NCBI RefSeq assembly: GCF_002078505.1
Contig: NZ_LUAV01000022.1
Span: forward strand, 96,812 to 160,811
Origin: Ensifer aridi
GTDB taxonomy: Bacteria; Pseudomonadota; Alphaproteobacteria; Rhizobiales; Rhizobiaceae
Direction of reading: 5' to 3'
Length of the DNA: 64,000 nucleotides
The notes under the pieces are model-generated. The model searched no databases, had not been told where the DNA came from, and saw only the letters and a program-made list of their open reading frames with translations. Shown piece after piece: positions 55,105 through 64,000 of the stretch. The position numbers and the translations under genes are program-made. How positions within the stretch are numbered: the first letter of the stretch is position 1; the number at the start of each line of letters is the position of its first letter.

Positions 55105-56043
55105 ATGGCACACGTCACGATGATCCATGGCATCGGTCAGAAGCCCGAGGAGGCCGCGCTCCTGGGGGTCTGGCGACGCGCGTTGGCGGGTGGTCCACAG
55201 GAGAGTCGGATCGATTTAGGCGCGAAGGGCGTGAGCAGCTCTATGGTTTACTGGGCCGATGTGCTCTATCCGGCGCCCGATCCGAATGTCGCGGCTCACG
55301 AAAGTACAAATGAGCTGGAGACATTGAAGAGCGACGTCGGCCACATTGGGGACGCGATCACAGTGGATGGCGCGGAAGACCCCGTGTGGCTAGCCCGGCT
55401 GGCCGGACGGCTGCTTCTCGAAGATCCGGCACTGGACGAGCCAGAAAATTCGGTTGGTTCCGCCTCCCTTCTAGAGGAGCGCTTTCCTCTCCCTTGGGCG
55501 CTTAAGCAACGCTTCCTTGCTGCTTTTCTGCGCGACGTGCATCATTACCTTTTCAATGTGTCCTGGACACCCCGACCGGGTGAGACCTACCAGGTTCAGG
55601 GCGAGATTCGGCGGCGATTCGTTGAGAAGATCGCGGCTGGCGCCGAAAAGGGGCGGCCCCACGTGGTCGTCAGCCATAGCATGGGCACCGTGATCGCTTA
55701 TGACTGCCTAATGCGGGTACCAGAGTGCCCTGCCATTGATGCCCTGGTGACACTCGGCAGTCCACTCGGCATTGATGAGGTTCAGGACAAGCTCACGCCA
55801 GAATGGACGCGGTCACATGGGTTCCCCAGCGAAAAGATTGAAGGCGACTGGGTAAACATCTTCGATCGCCTCGATGTTGTCGCCGCACTTGATCCGGAAC
55901 TTGCTAACGATTTCCGCCGCGCAGGCCTTGATGTGGTCAGGGACCTCCATGAGCCTAATAACGGTCTGTGGCGCCACAGCCTGAGAAAGTATTTCGAGGG
56001 GCAACTGTTCAGGACGGAGCTCCGAAGACTGCTGAAAATATAG
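55105..56043 (+). CDS. Alpha/beta hydrolase, lipase-like
   Basis: 312 aa. MIHGIGQKP is the oxyanion region and VVSHSMGTVIAYD the nucleophile elbow (Ser192, SHSMG form of GxSxG). The C-terminal NNGLWRHSL supplies a likely catalytic His. Such hydrolases occur as effector parts in defence operons. GGAGAGGGG precedes the ATG. Nine bases separate it from the protease gene. Confidence 0.82.
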   Translation: MAHVTMIHGIGQKPEEAALLGVWRRALAGGPQESRIDLGAKGVSSSMVYWADVLYPAPDPNVAAHESTNELETLKSDVGHIGDAITVDGAEDPVWLARLAGRLLLEDPALDEPENSVGSASLLEERFPLPWALKQRFLAAFLRDVHHYLFNVSWTPRPGETYQVQGEIRRRFVEKIAAGAEKGRPHVVVSHSMGTVIAYDCLMRVPECPAIDALVTLGSPLGIDEVQDKLTPEWTRSHGFPSEKIEGDWVNIFDRLDVVAALDPELANDFRRAGLDVVRDLHEPNNGLWRHSLRKYFEGQLFRTELRRLLKI

Positions 56044-56052
56044 GGAACGCCG

Positions 56053-57708
56053 ATGAAGTGCTCGGCAGAGGCAACGAAAATTCTCGTGGCGGCGGCGAGC
56101 CTCGAGGAAAATCAGGTTGAATCGGCATGTAACGCTTGGATCGAACGGTTGAGGGAAGGGAACAAGGTTCCGGAACCACAGATCGCTCGCCAAGTACTGG
56201 ACGAACTTCGAAAACACCGGCACATGGGCGCGCTAAAGCGGCTTGCCGACAAACTATTGCGACTCGGATGTCGAGAGGACGTTGTCGATCGTCACTACTG
56301 CCAGGCCCTGATCGAGAGCGGCGAACTCATTGCTGCGATCGCGGTGCTTCAGGGCCTGGTCAGGAGAGTGACGCTTGGGGGGAGCGAGTGGGACGAAGCT
56401 CAGGGGCTGCTCGGTCGCGCTTACAAACAGATTTACATTGACGCCTGCGGCTCCAAATTGGGAATGGCAGAGGATGCGTTGAAGGCTGCAATTGCTGCCT
56501 ATCGTCAGGTATTTGACCGTGACCCAACGCAGATCTGGCACGGGGTGAATCTGGTCGCCTTGTTGGCACGGGCTGAACGCGACGGTGTTGAGATTGCAGA
56601 TTTCCCGCGGAAAGACAGCCTTATTGAAGGATTGCGTCGTGAAGTCGAGCAGCGCTGGTCGGCAGGCACACTTGAGGCGTGGGACTATGCGTCTGCCGCT
56701 GAACTGTCACTCGCGCGCGGGGATCTGGCTGCGGTGCAGCGATGGCTGCAGGAGTATCTGAGTGCGGCCGACGTTGACGCTTTCAAGATCGCCGGGACCC
56801 TGCGCCAGTTCACCGAGGTGTGGAGACTTCGGGCGGATGAGGGCGAAGCGGGGGCTGTGATAGCTGTTCTCAGAGCGGCATTGCTCCGAAACAGGTCCGG
56901 CACACTCAGCCTCACGCCACAGCAGGTCCAACGCACTGCCGAAGCGGACATGGTGTCCTTCGAAAAGATTCTCGGAAATACTGGAGTTCAGACGTACTGG
57001 TGGATGCGAGCGGCGATGAACCGGGCGCGTTCGGTTGCGCTGATCCGTCAGCCTGATGGGCGAGGCGTCGGGACCGGATTTCTGGTCCGCGGCCGCGACC
57101 TCCACGAACCGCTCGGCGACGAACTCTTCCTGCTCACCAATGCTCATGTGGTGAGCGATTCCCCAGAACAGAGGGGAGCGCTTCGAAGCGACAAGGCATC
57201 CGTAGCCTTCGAGGCAACGGCCGACTGGGACCGGACCGCGCGGCGACATCTGGTGCGTGAGATTGCATGGAACTCGCCACCTGAACTCCTGGACGCCAGT
57301 CTGCTGCGCTTTGTGGAACCGCTAGTCGGGATAGAGCCGTGTCCTGTGTCGGATTCGCTTCCGGTGACAGATGAGGATCAGCGGGTTTACGTGATCGGCC
57401 ATCCACTTGGGGGCGAGCTCAGCTTCTCGCTTCAGGATAATCGACTGCTGGACCACGAAGGTCCGACCAGCGGCAAGCCGACAATCGCCGGCCGGGTTCT
57501 CTTGCATTACCGAGCTCCTACCGAACCGGGAAGTTCCGGTAGTCCGGTATTCTCAGCTGATTGGGACGTGATCGGTCTCCACCACGCGGGAGCGGACTTC
57601 ATGCCAAAGTTGAACGGGAAGCAGGGGACCTACGCGGCCAACGAAGGAATATGGATTCGTTCGATCAAAGAGGCGATTGCGCGCAGCTTCATTGGTGGAA
57701 GTCACTGA
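56053..57708 (+). CDS. TPR/TRAF-like helical protein with trypsin-like protease domain
   Basis: 551 aa. Residues ~1-310 are helical repeats of the TRAFs-binding/TPR kind. Residues ~325-551 form a trypsin-like serine protease with the triad His365 (LLTNAHVV), Asp414 (DASLLRF) and Ser495 (EPGSSGSPVF). No signal peptide is seen, so it acts inside the cell. In conflict systems this layout is used as a sensor or effector that cleaves a target after activation. Last gene of the trio. Confidence 0.85.
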   Translation: MKCSAEATKILVAAASLEENQVESACNAWIERLREGNKVPEPQIARQVLDELRKHRHMGALKRLADKLLRLGCREDVVDRHYCQALIESGELIAAIAVLQGLVRRVTLGGSEWDEAQGLLGRAYKQIYIDACGSKLGMAEDALKAAIAAYRQVFDRDPTQIWHGVNLVALLARAERDGVEIADFPRKDSLIEGLRREVEQRWSAGTLEAWDYASAAELSLARGDLAAVQRWLQEYLSAADVDAFKIAGTLRQFTEVWRLRADEGEAGAVIAVLRAALLRNRSGTLSLTPQQVQRTAEADMVSFEKILGNTGVQTYWWMRAAMNRARSVALIRQPDGRGVGTGFLVRGRDLHEPLGDELFLLTNAHVVSDSPEQRGALRSDKASVAFEATADWDRTARRHLVREIAWNSPPELLDASLLRFVEPLVGIEPCPVSDSLPVTDEDQRVYVIGHPLGGELSFSLQDNRLLDHEGPTSGKPTIAGRVLLHYRAPTEPGSSGSPVFSADWDVIGLHHAGADFMPKLNGKQGTYAANEGIWIRSIKEAIARSFIGGSH

Positions 57709-57819
57709 GCCGACGGACGGAACGCTGATTGACTGTATTAGGTCGGCGATAGCCCCGAATGCGAGCGCTGATCGATAATCATCGGCCGTTGTTGCGTCAT
57801 GAAATAGACGTCGGTGACG

Positions 57820-57962
57820 ATATGTTCTCGTATTGTACTCAAAAGATGGTGTAACGGGCGGAACCCGGCCCGCCCGGTTTGAAGGGCCGGTGGTCGTCCC
57901 TCACAATGATGGTGTCGCGGAGTCAGGAGTGGCCTGCTCCATAGCAGCACGGAGAGACGACC
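57820..57962 (+). ncRNA. Candidate bridge-RNA region of an IS110-type element
   Basis: The stretch before the transposase frame is non-coding and can fold, for example GGGCGGAACCCGGCCCGCCC at 57857-57876. IS110-group elements encode a bridge RNA in this position that guides the recombinase. Borders were not set by comparison; this is position plus folding only. Confidence 0.35.
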
Positions 57963-59000
57963 AGGAAGCAGTATGCCGGCATCGACGTATCCCTGGAATA
58001 CTCAAGTGTGTGCGTGGTGGATGCGGACGGCGGCATTGTGCGGGAAGCAAAGATCCTCAGCGAACCCGATGCGCTGATCGCCTGGTTCGGCGCGCACGGC
58101 GTGGCGATGGAGCGAATTGGTCTGGAGGCCGGTCCCTTGTCGCAGTGGCTCCATGCCGGGATGGCGAAAGCAGGTCTTTGCGTCGAGCTGATCGAGACGC
58201 GTCACGTGCGTGCAGCCTTTAAGACGATGCCGGTCAAGACCGACAAGAAGGACGCACGGGGCATTGCCCAGTTGATGCGGCTTGGCTGGTTCAGACCGGT
58301 CCCCTGCAAATCTCTTGCCGCCCAGGAGGTGCGGGCGCTGCTGACCGCCCGCAAGCTCATTCAGGGTAAGCTTCACGACATCGAGATGAGCATCCGCGGC
58401 ATCCTGCGCGGTTTCGGTCTCAAGGTCGGGCCGACGACGCGGCGCACTTACGTGGGGCGCATCCGCGAGCTGGTTGCAGGCCATTCGACCTTGCAAGCGA
58501 TCGCCGCTTCGCTGCTGAAGGTGCGCGACGCGCTTGTGCAGGAATTTGCAGGTTTTGAGCGCCAGCTGCGCGCCATCGCCCGCCAGGATAAGAACGCACA
58601 GCGGCTGATGACGACGCCAGGCGTTGGCGTCCTGGTGGCGCTGACGTTTGTCGCGGCCGTCGATGCGCCGGAGCGGTTCCGCTCCTCACGCGCGGTGGGG
58701 CCGCACTTCGGATTGACGCCGAAGAAATATCAATCGGGCGAGACCGATCATAGCGGTCGCATCTCGAAGATCGGCGATGGGAGCGTGCGCACCGCGCTCT
58801 ACGAGGCGGCCAATGTCATCCTGACGCGACCGGTCAAAGGTTCCGATCTGAAGGGCTGGGCGTTGGCGGTCGCAAGACGTGCCGGTCCCAGAAAGGCGGG
58901 CGTCGCGCTGGCCCGCAAGCTGGCGGTGGTGTTGCATTGCCTGCTCAGGGACAGAACCAACTTCATTCCGCATAAGCGAGCGCCAGCCCTGGCGGCTTGA
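57963..59000 (+). pseudogene. IS110-family transposase lacking its start codon
   Basis: The frame reads QYAGIDVSLEYSSVCVVDADG at its start, then the DEDD-type N-terminal domain with VKTDKKDARGIAQLMR, and the C-terminal Tnp20 domain with MTTPGVGVLVAL and HSGRISKIGDG. The usual ATG just before QYAGID is AGG at 57963-57965. The first in-frame start-like codon is GTG at 58008, after the first catalytic Asp. So the product is probably inactive or made poorly. The rest of the frame is intact. Confidence 0.75.
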
Positions 59001-59478
59001 TCGGAGGAGACGACAAGACGGGCTTTCGGACGGGCACAGCCATCAGCCCGCCGCAGCAAGGTCCCTTCGCCGGGACGATGGATGGGTTAGGCCGCTATGC
59101 GATCAGCAGCACGCGGTGACTGCGCCTCTAAAAGATTGGCCAACCGGTCCTCAGCAGACCCCATAGAGCAGCGGCAAAGCTCCCAACTGCGGACATATGT
59201 GGACGGCCCCCTCCTTGCAAGAACTCTTATGATGATTCTGATCGGATCGCTTGCGTTCATATGTCCGGCCTGTTGCTGCGCTCGCATATGAACGCTGGCC
59301 AAGATGGGTTCCGCGACATGGATTCCAAACAGAAGCTCGACTTCAAAAGCCACTGTCCGCAACGGAGTGTCCCGCGTCTCGGATCGATCGATCACACCAT
59401 CTGCTCGTTTCCTGCAAGTTCACGCATCAGATCAACGTCGTAGCTTTGATTGCCAGCTTGCCGTGGTTGCCTGATCTC
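59001..59478. other. Gap between two IS110-type elements
   Basis: About 480 bases containing the 3' flank of the first IS110 copy and the downstream flank of the second, with no supportable gene. Either flank could hold element-encoded RNA; ends were not defined. Confidence 0.4.
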
Positions 59479-60460
59479 TTAAGCCGCGCTTGCCAACTTT
59501 GGCGGCTCAGCGCTTTGGCGATAGGTTGCGCCGGTCACCAGCATCTTCCAGGCAATCCGGGCGATCTTGTTGGCCAGCGCGATAGCCACGAGCTTAGGTG
59601 ACTTGCGCTTGAGCAATCCGACAAGCCATGGTGAAGCGTTCCTTCCGCGTCCCGCTCGCAGGTGCTGCAACACCGCCGTCGCGCCCACAACCAGTGTTTT
59701 GCGCAATGCCTCATCTCCGGCCCTCGTAATGACACCAAGCCTGACCTTACCCGCAGTCGAATGGTCCCGGGGCGTCAGCCCCATCCAGGCGGCAAATTGT
59801 CTTCCCGACGCAAACAACTGCGGCGCCGGCGCTTTCATCACCAGTAGTACTGCGCCGATCGGCCCGACACCCGGGATTTTTGCAAGGCGACGGCAGTATT
59901 CGTTCTTTCGATACCATGCCATCAGTTTTGCCTCCACTTCCTTCCGGCGCTCTTCTAGCTGCACAAATTCGTCAGCGACAGATGCGAATAGATCGCGTGC
60001 CAGGGCTGGAATGGTTTCGTCAATCATGATCCGCTCAAGCAGTAGTGGGATATGAGACATGGCTTTACCGGCGGTCAGCCCAAACTCAGCCGCATAGCCG
60101 CGAATCGTGTTGGCAAGCTGCGTTTGTGCGGCAACAACGCGCTCGCGCATGCCGACTAGCATTAGCACGGCTTGCTGATCCGCCGATTTCACCGGAACGA
60201 ACCGCATGGTCGGGCGGCTCATCGCCTCGCATAGTGCCTCCGCATCGGGCCCAGTGATGCGAAGCACCACAGGCTTCGATCGCAACCACAGTCGGCGGGC
60301 ATTCTGTGAAAAAGCCCACCATTTCCTTACGGCGCAACTTCTTGCGCAGGATCGGTTGCTCAGCAGCGTTAACGCCATGCAATTGAAAGACATGTTTTGA
60401 CGTATCCATGCCAATACGAATAAATCTCGTCCACGGACGGCTCCCTTTGCTTGAGTTCAC
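59479..60460 (-). pseudogene. Second IS110-family transposase, frameshifted and deleted
   Basis: The N-terminal part (from 60460) reads IRIGMDTSKHVFQLHGVN up to IEACGASHHWAR. Then another frame continues with PDAEALCEAMSRPTMRF through GVGPIGAVLLVMKAP and TAGKVRLGVITRAGDEAL. The segment normally found between HHWAR and DAEAL is missing, with a frame change near 60270, so the enzyme is not functional. It is a different IS110 lineage from its neighbour. Confidence 0.75.
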
Positions 60461-60863
60461 AACGACTCACTCTGGCACATTTCGATGCCGTTCGGGGGCC
60501 GTCCACCCCAACAGAAGCAAGCACCCGGCGAGGAATTAAGCTCACAAGGGATTGACGCAACGCCCGTTACAGAAGATCGCATAATGTATCGACTGGAATG
60601 GTGGTTGCCGCGATTTCGGTGGCTCGGTTTAAAGGCGTGTTCGTTGGCAAGGATGCTGTACCGCGAGCAAGTTTGCATTCGTTGCTCGGCGTCAGGTCGA
60701 AATAGGAGAAGCCCTTCTGTGAGGGATAGCTAGTCGGGCAACGGCTGCTATTTAGTATCGAGAGAACCCCGGTCTTGCGGCCAAAATCTCCAAATCGTGC
60801 TGCCGACCACCACACAAAGTGAGGAAGCCCCTTTTTTCTGGTGCATGGGTCACTCGGCTTCGT
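60461..60863. other. No gene recognised between IS110 remnant and trpE(G)
   Basis: About 400 bases with short frames only. It should contain the outer end of the IS element and the region downstream of trpE(G). No clear terminator was seen after trpE(G). Confidence 0.4.
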
Positions 60864-63038
60864 CTACGCCCGCCGCGCCAAATGCGCCACCACGTTCTCG
60901 ATCATCCGCATGCCGGCGTCGCCGCCGAGCGTCATGATCGATTCCGGATGGAACTGCACGGCCGCCACCGGCTCTTTCATGTGCTCGATGCCCATGATCG
61001 TTCCGTCTTCGCTTTCCGCCGTGATCATGAACTCACGCGGCAGACTGGAGGGATCGGCGAAGATCGAATGGTAGCGGCCGACCGTCACGTCCTTGCCGAG
61101 GCCGGAGAAGACGATGCCGGGCTCAAGCACGCGGATGCGCGACGGCTTGCCGTGCATCGGGATTGCGAGTTGACGCAAGTCGCCGCCATAGGCTTCGGCA
61201 AGCGCCTGCAGACCGAGGCAGACGCCGAAGATCGGAAGTTCGCGCGCCCGCGCCTTCTTGATCGTCGCCTTGCAGTCGAAATCCTTTGGGCTGCCGGGGC
61301 CGGGCGAAAGCACGACTAGGTCCGGCTTCACCCGATCGAAGAGTTCTTCGGCCACGGGCGTCCGCACAGTAGTGACCGTCGCGCCGGTCTGACGGAAATA
61401 GTTCGCCAACGTATGGACGAAGCTGTCCTCGTGATCGACGAGCAGGATATTGACCCCGGCGCCGACGGGCGCGACATCGCGCGCCGCCTTGGCGCTGTTG
61501 GCGGCTTTGGCATCGCGAATGGCTGCAAGCATGGCAGAGGCCTTCAATTCGGTTTCGGCTTCTTCTTCTTCGGGATTGGAATCATAGAGGAGGGTCGCGC
61601 CCGCCCTCACCTCGGCGATCCCGTCCTTGATGCGGATGGTGCGCAGCGTCAGTCCGGTGTTCATGTCACCGTTGAAGCCGACCATGCCGATCGCGCCGCC
61701 GTACCACGCGCGCGGGCTCTTCTCATGGTTCTCGATGAAGCGCATCGCCCAGAGCTTCGGCGCGCCGGTGACGGTGACTGCCCAAGCGTGGCTCAGGAAT
61801 CCGTCGAAGGCGTCCATGTCGTCACGCAGCCGTCCCTCGATGTGATCGACCGTGTGGATCAGCCGCGAATACATTTCGATCTGCCGGCGGCCGATCACCT
61901 TCACCGAACCCGGCACGCAGACGCGGCTCTTGTCGTTGCGGTCGACGTCCGAGCACATGGTGAGTTCGGATTCGTCCTTCTTCGAGTTCAGAAGCTTCAG
62001 GATCTGCTCGCTGTCGGCGATCGGATCGTCACCGCGCTTGATCGTGCCGGAGATCGGGCACGTCTCGATGCGCCGACCAGACACGCGCACGAACATCTCC
62101 GGCGAGGCGCCGACCAGATATTCCTGATTTCCGAGATTGATGAAGAAGGAATAGGGCGACGGATTGGTTGCCTTTAAGCGCTTGGAAATATCGGACGGCT
62201 TGCTCTCGCAGCGCTCCATGAACTTCTGGCCGGGAACGACTTCGAAGAGATCGCCCTTGCGGAAGCTTTCCTTCGCCCTGACCACGAGCTCGGCATATTC
62301 ACCGGGCCAATGATCGCTCTTCGGCGGAATGGCGTCCGTCTGGCGGAAGGGCTCGGCGGCGATCTCGCCCGACTTGCCTTCGGTGGAGACGCCGCCCTTG
62401 GCGAAATCGTAACGATCGACCCAGGCCTTGGCGGAGTAGTTGTCGACCACAAGGATTTCATCGGGCAGATAAAGCACCATGTCGCGCTGATCGGCGGGAC
62501 GCTTGAGCTTCAGATCGATCGCCTCGAACTGGAAGGCGAGATCGTAGCCGAAGGCGCCGTAGAAGCCGATGCTGGCATCGGGCTGCGAGTAGAAGAGATC
62601 GGTCACTGCCCGCAGCACGGTAAAGACCGTCGGAGTCTTCGAACGTTCTTCCTCGGCAAAGACGCGATCCGGCGTCTTCACAGTCAGGTCGAGCCGGCGG
62701 GCCGTGGAAGCGCCAAGCACCAATTCGGAAACCGTCTTCAGCTTTTCCGCGATGAAACCGAGAATGACCTCGCCGCGCTCGTTGTAGGCCTCGATCCATA
62801 CATCGCGACCGAAACAGGACAGACCGAGCGGCGGATCGACGATGGCGGTATCCCAGCGGGTGTAGCGGCCGGGATATTCGTAATTTGACGAGAAGACCGC
62901 GCCGCGGCGCTCATCGAGCTTGTCGATACAGGACGAAACCGCATCCGCATACGGCGTCGGCCGGCGCTGCCGGGTGACGGTGATCCCGCCCTTCGTCTCA
63001 TAGATTTCCGCACCATCACCCCGAAGAATCGTTACCAT
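60864..63038 (-). CDS. Fused anthranilate synthase TrpE(G)
   Basis: 724 aa, the single-chain form typical of Rhizobiaceae. Residues ~1-500 are the TrpE part, with chorismate-binding motifs (CPISGTIKRGDDP; DVDRNDKSRVC). After a linker, ~530-724 are the TrpG glutaminase with FGVCLGLQ (nucleophile Cys) and VQFHPESI (His). It makes anthranilate from chorismate, the first step of tryptophan synthesis. GAGG precedes the ATG at 63038. In Sinorhizobium trpE(G) is controlled by a Trp-codon leader peptide; none is visible here. Confidence 0.96.
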   Translation of the reverse strand: MVTILRGDGAEIYETKGGITVTRQRRPTPYADAVSSCIDKLDERRGAVFSSNYEYPGRYTRWDTAIVDPPLGLSCFGRDVWIEAYNERGEVILGFIAEKLKTVSELVLGASTARRLDLTVKTPDRVFAEEERSKTPTVFTVLRAVTDLFYSQPDASIGFYGAFGYDLAFQFEAIDLKLKRPADQRDMVLYLPDEILVVDNYSAKAWVDRYDFAKGGVSTEGKSGEIAAEPFRQTDAIPPKSDHWPGEYAELVVRAKESFRKGDLFEVVPGQKFMERCESKPSDISKRLKATNPSPYSFFINLGNQEYLVGASPEMFVRVSGRRIETCPISGTIKRGDDPIADSEQILKLLNSKKDESELTMCSDVDRNDKSRVCVPGSVKVIGRRQIEMYSRLIHTVDHIEGRLRDDMDAFDGFLSHAWAVTVTGAPKLWAMRFIENHEKSPRAWYGGAIGMVGFNGDMNTGLTLRTIRIKDGIAEVRAGATLLYDSNPEEEEAETELKASAMLAAIRDAKAANSAKAARDVAPVGAGVNILLVDHEDSFVHTLANYFRQTGATVTTVRTPVAEELFDRVKPDLVVLSPGPGSPKDFDCKATIKKARARELPIFGVCLGLQALAEAYGGDLRQLAIPMHGKPSRIRVLEPGIVFSGLGKDVTVGRYHSIFADPSSLPREFMITAESEDGTIMGIEHMKEPVAAVQFHPESIMTLGGDAGMRMIENVVAHLARRA

Positions 63039-63723
63039 TGTTCCTCGCTCCGATCAGTGGTTTCCAATCATTCAATACTGCTCATCAACAGTTCGGGTAG
63101 ATGGTGTTCGACACCGTTCATGCCTCACACGCCGAAAACGCTCGCCACATCTGTTTTGGCCGGCGCAGCGTCCCCAGCTGATTGATCTTCGAAGCGACCA
63201 CCGAGCCGATGCAGGGCCACGTTGACACTTTGTACCTCGAGGCGGTTCTGACCGTGTATTCGAGAGATGGCAATCGCTGCGGGCGGCATCTCATTCACGA
63301 TGTCCTGGCACGCGGCTATCGGGGGCAGCTTGTCAAATCTTTACTGCTGCTCGCAAAGTGCTGACGCGCCGAAAGGCGGGTTGGCGTAATGCGGCGCCGA
63401 CTGCGATCCCGTTCCCTCCCAATACGTGATCCGGCGAGCGCCACATCGCGCACCGATGTTTGCTGCGGCACGTTGCCCGCAACCACAAGCATGCTGACGA
63501 TCAGGCGGGCTAGAAAGGTCGATGCCTTGAAACAGGGCTCGCCTTAGTTCGGCTTTGATGCGCTAGCTTTGGAACACTTCCGCTACAATCATCCTTTGAC
63601 TGACGCCTCATCTTTTCGGCAGTCGTATTTGGGGGGCATGAACCCTACTCCAACAAATCGCATCGCCGCTTTTTCCGAAAGAAATGAAGGCCCGGTTAGC
63701 GACAAAAGTTTGCGGACAAGCCC
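63039..63723. other. Region between trpE(G) and aqpZ, no gene recognised
   Basis: About 685 bases. A 60-codon plus-strand frame (63182-63364) has no similarity I know. No tandem Trp codons, leader peptide or strong terminator hairpin were found on the trpE(G) side. Confidence 0.4.
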
Positions 63724-64000
63724 CTAATTGGATTGAGCAGCGGCATGGTGGGCGGTGCCACCGCGCTTGCGTGGGCGGTGTGACAATCCACGGGCGAGGG
63801 CTCCACTCAACTGAAGGAGGCCCGCCGCAGCGCCGCCAAGCATGGGGGCGAGGATATAGAGCCAGAGTTGATCGACTGCGGCTTCTCCTACGAAGAGCGC
63901 CGGACCGAGAGAGCGGGCCGGGTTCACACAAGAACCGGAAACCGCGATGCCGGCAAGATGGATCGCGACCAGGGTAAAGCCGATCGCCAACCCGGCAAGC
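63724..64000 (-). CDS. Aquaporin Z, C-terminal part (runs off the window)
   Basis: The last ~92 residues of a MIP-family channel. The second NPA box is in GSCVNPARSLGPALF, followed by the last membrane helix (QLWLYILAPMLGGAAAGLL) and a basic tail. The N-terminal half and start lie beyond base 64000. The SCVNPARS context fits a water-selective AqpZ. It would be transcribed toward trpE(G). Confidence 0.85.
   Translation of the reverse strand, partial: LAGLAIGFTLVAIHLAGIAVSGSCVNPARSLGPALFVGEAAVDQLWLYILAPMLGGAAAGLLQLSGALARGLSHRPRKRGGTAHHAAAQSN

Noticed and set aside
1..64000. CRISPR array, rRNA genes or repABC plasmid replication genes
   Set aside because: No regularly spaced repeats, no rRNA sequence and no RepA, RepB or RepC-like frame were seen.

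Overview
The window looks like Rhizobiaceae DNA (Sinorhizobium/Ensifer, Rhizobium or Agrobacterium relatives). The grounds are a fused trpE(G) anthranilate synthase, a DUF1612 protein of the RHE_PE00001 type, an imuA-imuB-dnaE2 mutasome behind an alphaproteobacterial LexA box (GAAC-N7-GAAC), and a hydroxyproline-type catabolic cluster with a polar amino acid ABC transporter. I cannot fix the species. The right end (trpE(G), partial aqpZ) looks like core chromosome; most of the rest is accessory.

Layout. 0-4.3 kb: decayed mobile DNA (IS630 remnant, frameshifted tyrosine recombinase) and an intact serine recombinase with a palindromic site. 4.4-20.6 kb: a probable defence island. It holds (a) a divergent XRE/ImmA pair and a CBASS operon (patatin phospholipase, CD-NTase, E1-E2 Cap2) with no recognisable Cap3; (b) an unfamiliar four-gene operon of radical SAM enzyme, DEDDh exonuclease, P-loop kinase-like protein and SAMHD1-like HD hydrolase; (c) convergent to it, a four-gene overlapping operon of an unknown 187-aa protein, a QueC-like enzyme, an XRE-ImmA metallopeptidase and a PIN nuclease. 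I regard (b) and (c) as the best candidates for undescribed systems.

20.9-24.5 kb: a LysR/oxidoreductase pair, a frameshifted SDR and two truncated LysR fragments lying head to head. 24.6-36.5 kb: DNA damage genes. These are an EEP-family nuclease/phosphatase, two divergent SRAP-family genes sharing a LexA box (one lacks its catalytic residues), dinB split by a complete group II intron that would splice in frame, and imuA-imuB-dnaE2 with its own LexA box.

36.5-48.8 kb: a GntR-controlled catabolic and uptake cluster: ProC-like reductase, four-component amino acid ABC importer, DapA-family lyase, FAD amino acid oxidase, aldehyde dehydrogenase, proline racemase-family enzyme, three SDRs, and a cupin gene broken by one amber codon. 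The set fits hydroxyproline degradation to 2-oxoglutarate.

49.2-57.7 kb: a second conflict-type region: a membrane-anchored TIR protein, an autotransporter-like barrel protein on the other strand, a SLOG-like protein, and a tight trio of GH108 endolysin-like hydrolase, alpha/beta hydrolase and TPR-trypsin-like protease. 57.8-60.5 kb: two damaged IS110-family elements. 60.9-64 kb: trpE(G), lacking a visible Trp-rich leader peptide, then a stretch without genes and the end of aqpZ.

The work was done by eye, so domain calls rest on recognised motifs and family knowledge, not on searches.
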